A stretch of 64,000 bases of DNA from Firmicutes bacterium OM04-13BH (lineage in GTDB: Bacteria > Bacillota > Clostridia > Lachnospirales > Lachnospiraceae): contig QULP01000001.1 in assembly GCA_003481745.1 (NCBI GenBank), positions 124,001 through 188,000 of the forward strand. The letters run 5' to 3'. The number at the start of each line of letters is the position of its first letter. Within the stretch, counting starts at the first letter, position 1. Positions 63,850 through 64,000 of the stretch are shown in pieces. Made by a program: the position numbers and the translations under genes. The notes beneath the pieces were generated by a model. It saw only the letters and a list, made by a program, of their open reading frames with translations, was not told the origin of the DNA and did not search any database.

Positions 63850-64000
63850 TTTTTCTCCTCTTTCTGTGTCTTTTTTCTAATTTCTCTCATCAACATATCT
63901 GCATGCTCTGTCTGTCCAAGATAGCCATGCTCATTGGAAAAGATTACAGCTCCACAAACCAGTCTTCCATAAGAACGATGGTTGAGACTTTCTTCAATCC
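63846..64000 (-). CDS. cbiD: C-terminal end of a probable CbiD (cobalt-precorrin-5B C1-methyltransferase), partial
   Basis: Only the last 50 codons are inside the window. The fragment contains CGAVIFSNEHGYLGQTEHA, resembling the CbiD C-terminus, and ends in a lysine-rich tail. The stop overlaps the cbiL start by 4 bases, so it is in the same operon. CbiD is the one ring-building enzyme of the anaerobic route otherwise missing here, which supports the call. The identification rests on a short segment plus context. Confidence 0.6.
   Translation of the reverse strand, partial: IEESLNHRSYGRLVCGAVIFSNEHGYLGQTEHADMLMREIRKKTQKEEKK

Overview
The window looks like a chromosome segment from an anaerobic, low-GC Clostridia, most probably a Lachnospiraceae-type gut bacterium. 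The grounds are AT-rich sequence, strong AGGAGG-type ribosome sites, T-box leaders, a sodium-pumping decarboxylase cluster, a CooS/CooF/flavoprotein cluster and the anaerobic (cbi) cobalamin pathway. Almost every gene lies on the minus strand; only the cobalt-uptake block cbiMNQO-cbiK (44.5-48.1 kb) is on the plus strand. No tRNA, rRNA, CRISPR array, prophage or transposase gene was seen.

Layout: 0.1-5.4 kb is a five-gene biotin-dependent Na+ pump decarboxylase operon (carboxyltransferase, gamma lipoprotein, biotin carrier, beta pump, OadA-like 5S subunit). 5.6-12.5 kb is a complete trp operon (trpE, fused trpGD, C, F, B, A) behind a tryptophan T-box. 12.5-13.6 kb holds an unrecognised gene. 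13.9-15.5 kb is tyrS behind a tyrosine T-box. 15.5-19.2 kb is cooS-cooF-flavoprotein with an odd CooS. 19.2-23.2 kb pairs a MoxR ATPase and VWA protein with an arginase-fold protein. 23.3-32.6 kb holds housekeeping genes: two DD-carboxypeptidases, scpAB, a phosphoesterase, a MATE transporter, a CmpB-like membrane protein, cardiolipin synthase and rpsU. 32.7-35.4 kb is alaS. 35.5-44.1 kb is the hem operon (hemA, precorrin-2 dehydrogenase, hemC-cobA-hemD fusion, hemB, hemL) followed by a membrane MutS-like gene and rnhA. 44.2-48.1 kb is a cobalamin riboswitch with cbiMNQO-cbiK. 48.1-49.3 kb is a zinc-ribbon surface protein. 49.4-64 kb is the corrin ring and nucleotide-loop operon (cbiD partial, L, F, G, H, JET fusion, A, cobT, cobU, cobS, short cobU-like, cobC, cbiB, cobD, cbiP, cbiC).

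Together the hem and cbi genes form a nearly complete route from glutamyl-tRNA through uroporphyrinogen III, precorrin-2 and cobalt-sirohydrochlorin to cobalamin. No hemE or other heme-branch gene is present here, so the hem genes probably serve corrinoids and siroheme. A cobalamin adenosyltransferase gene was not seen.

The most unusual signal is a family of three intergenic elements (A 24624-24784, B 26227-26387, C 49290-49384). A and B are 161 bp and differ at one base, and they flank scpAB as direct repeats. C is diverged but shares an identical 29-base core. The arms outside the core changed in a compensating way in several helices, one pairing being pseudoknot-like. Each element sits just after a stop codon and in the same orientation, so the family looks like a structured minus-strand RNA or a small RNA-structured mobile element.
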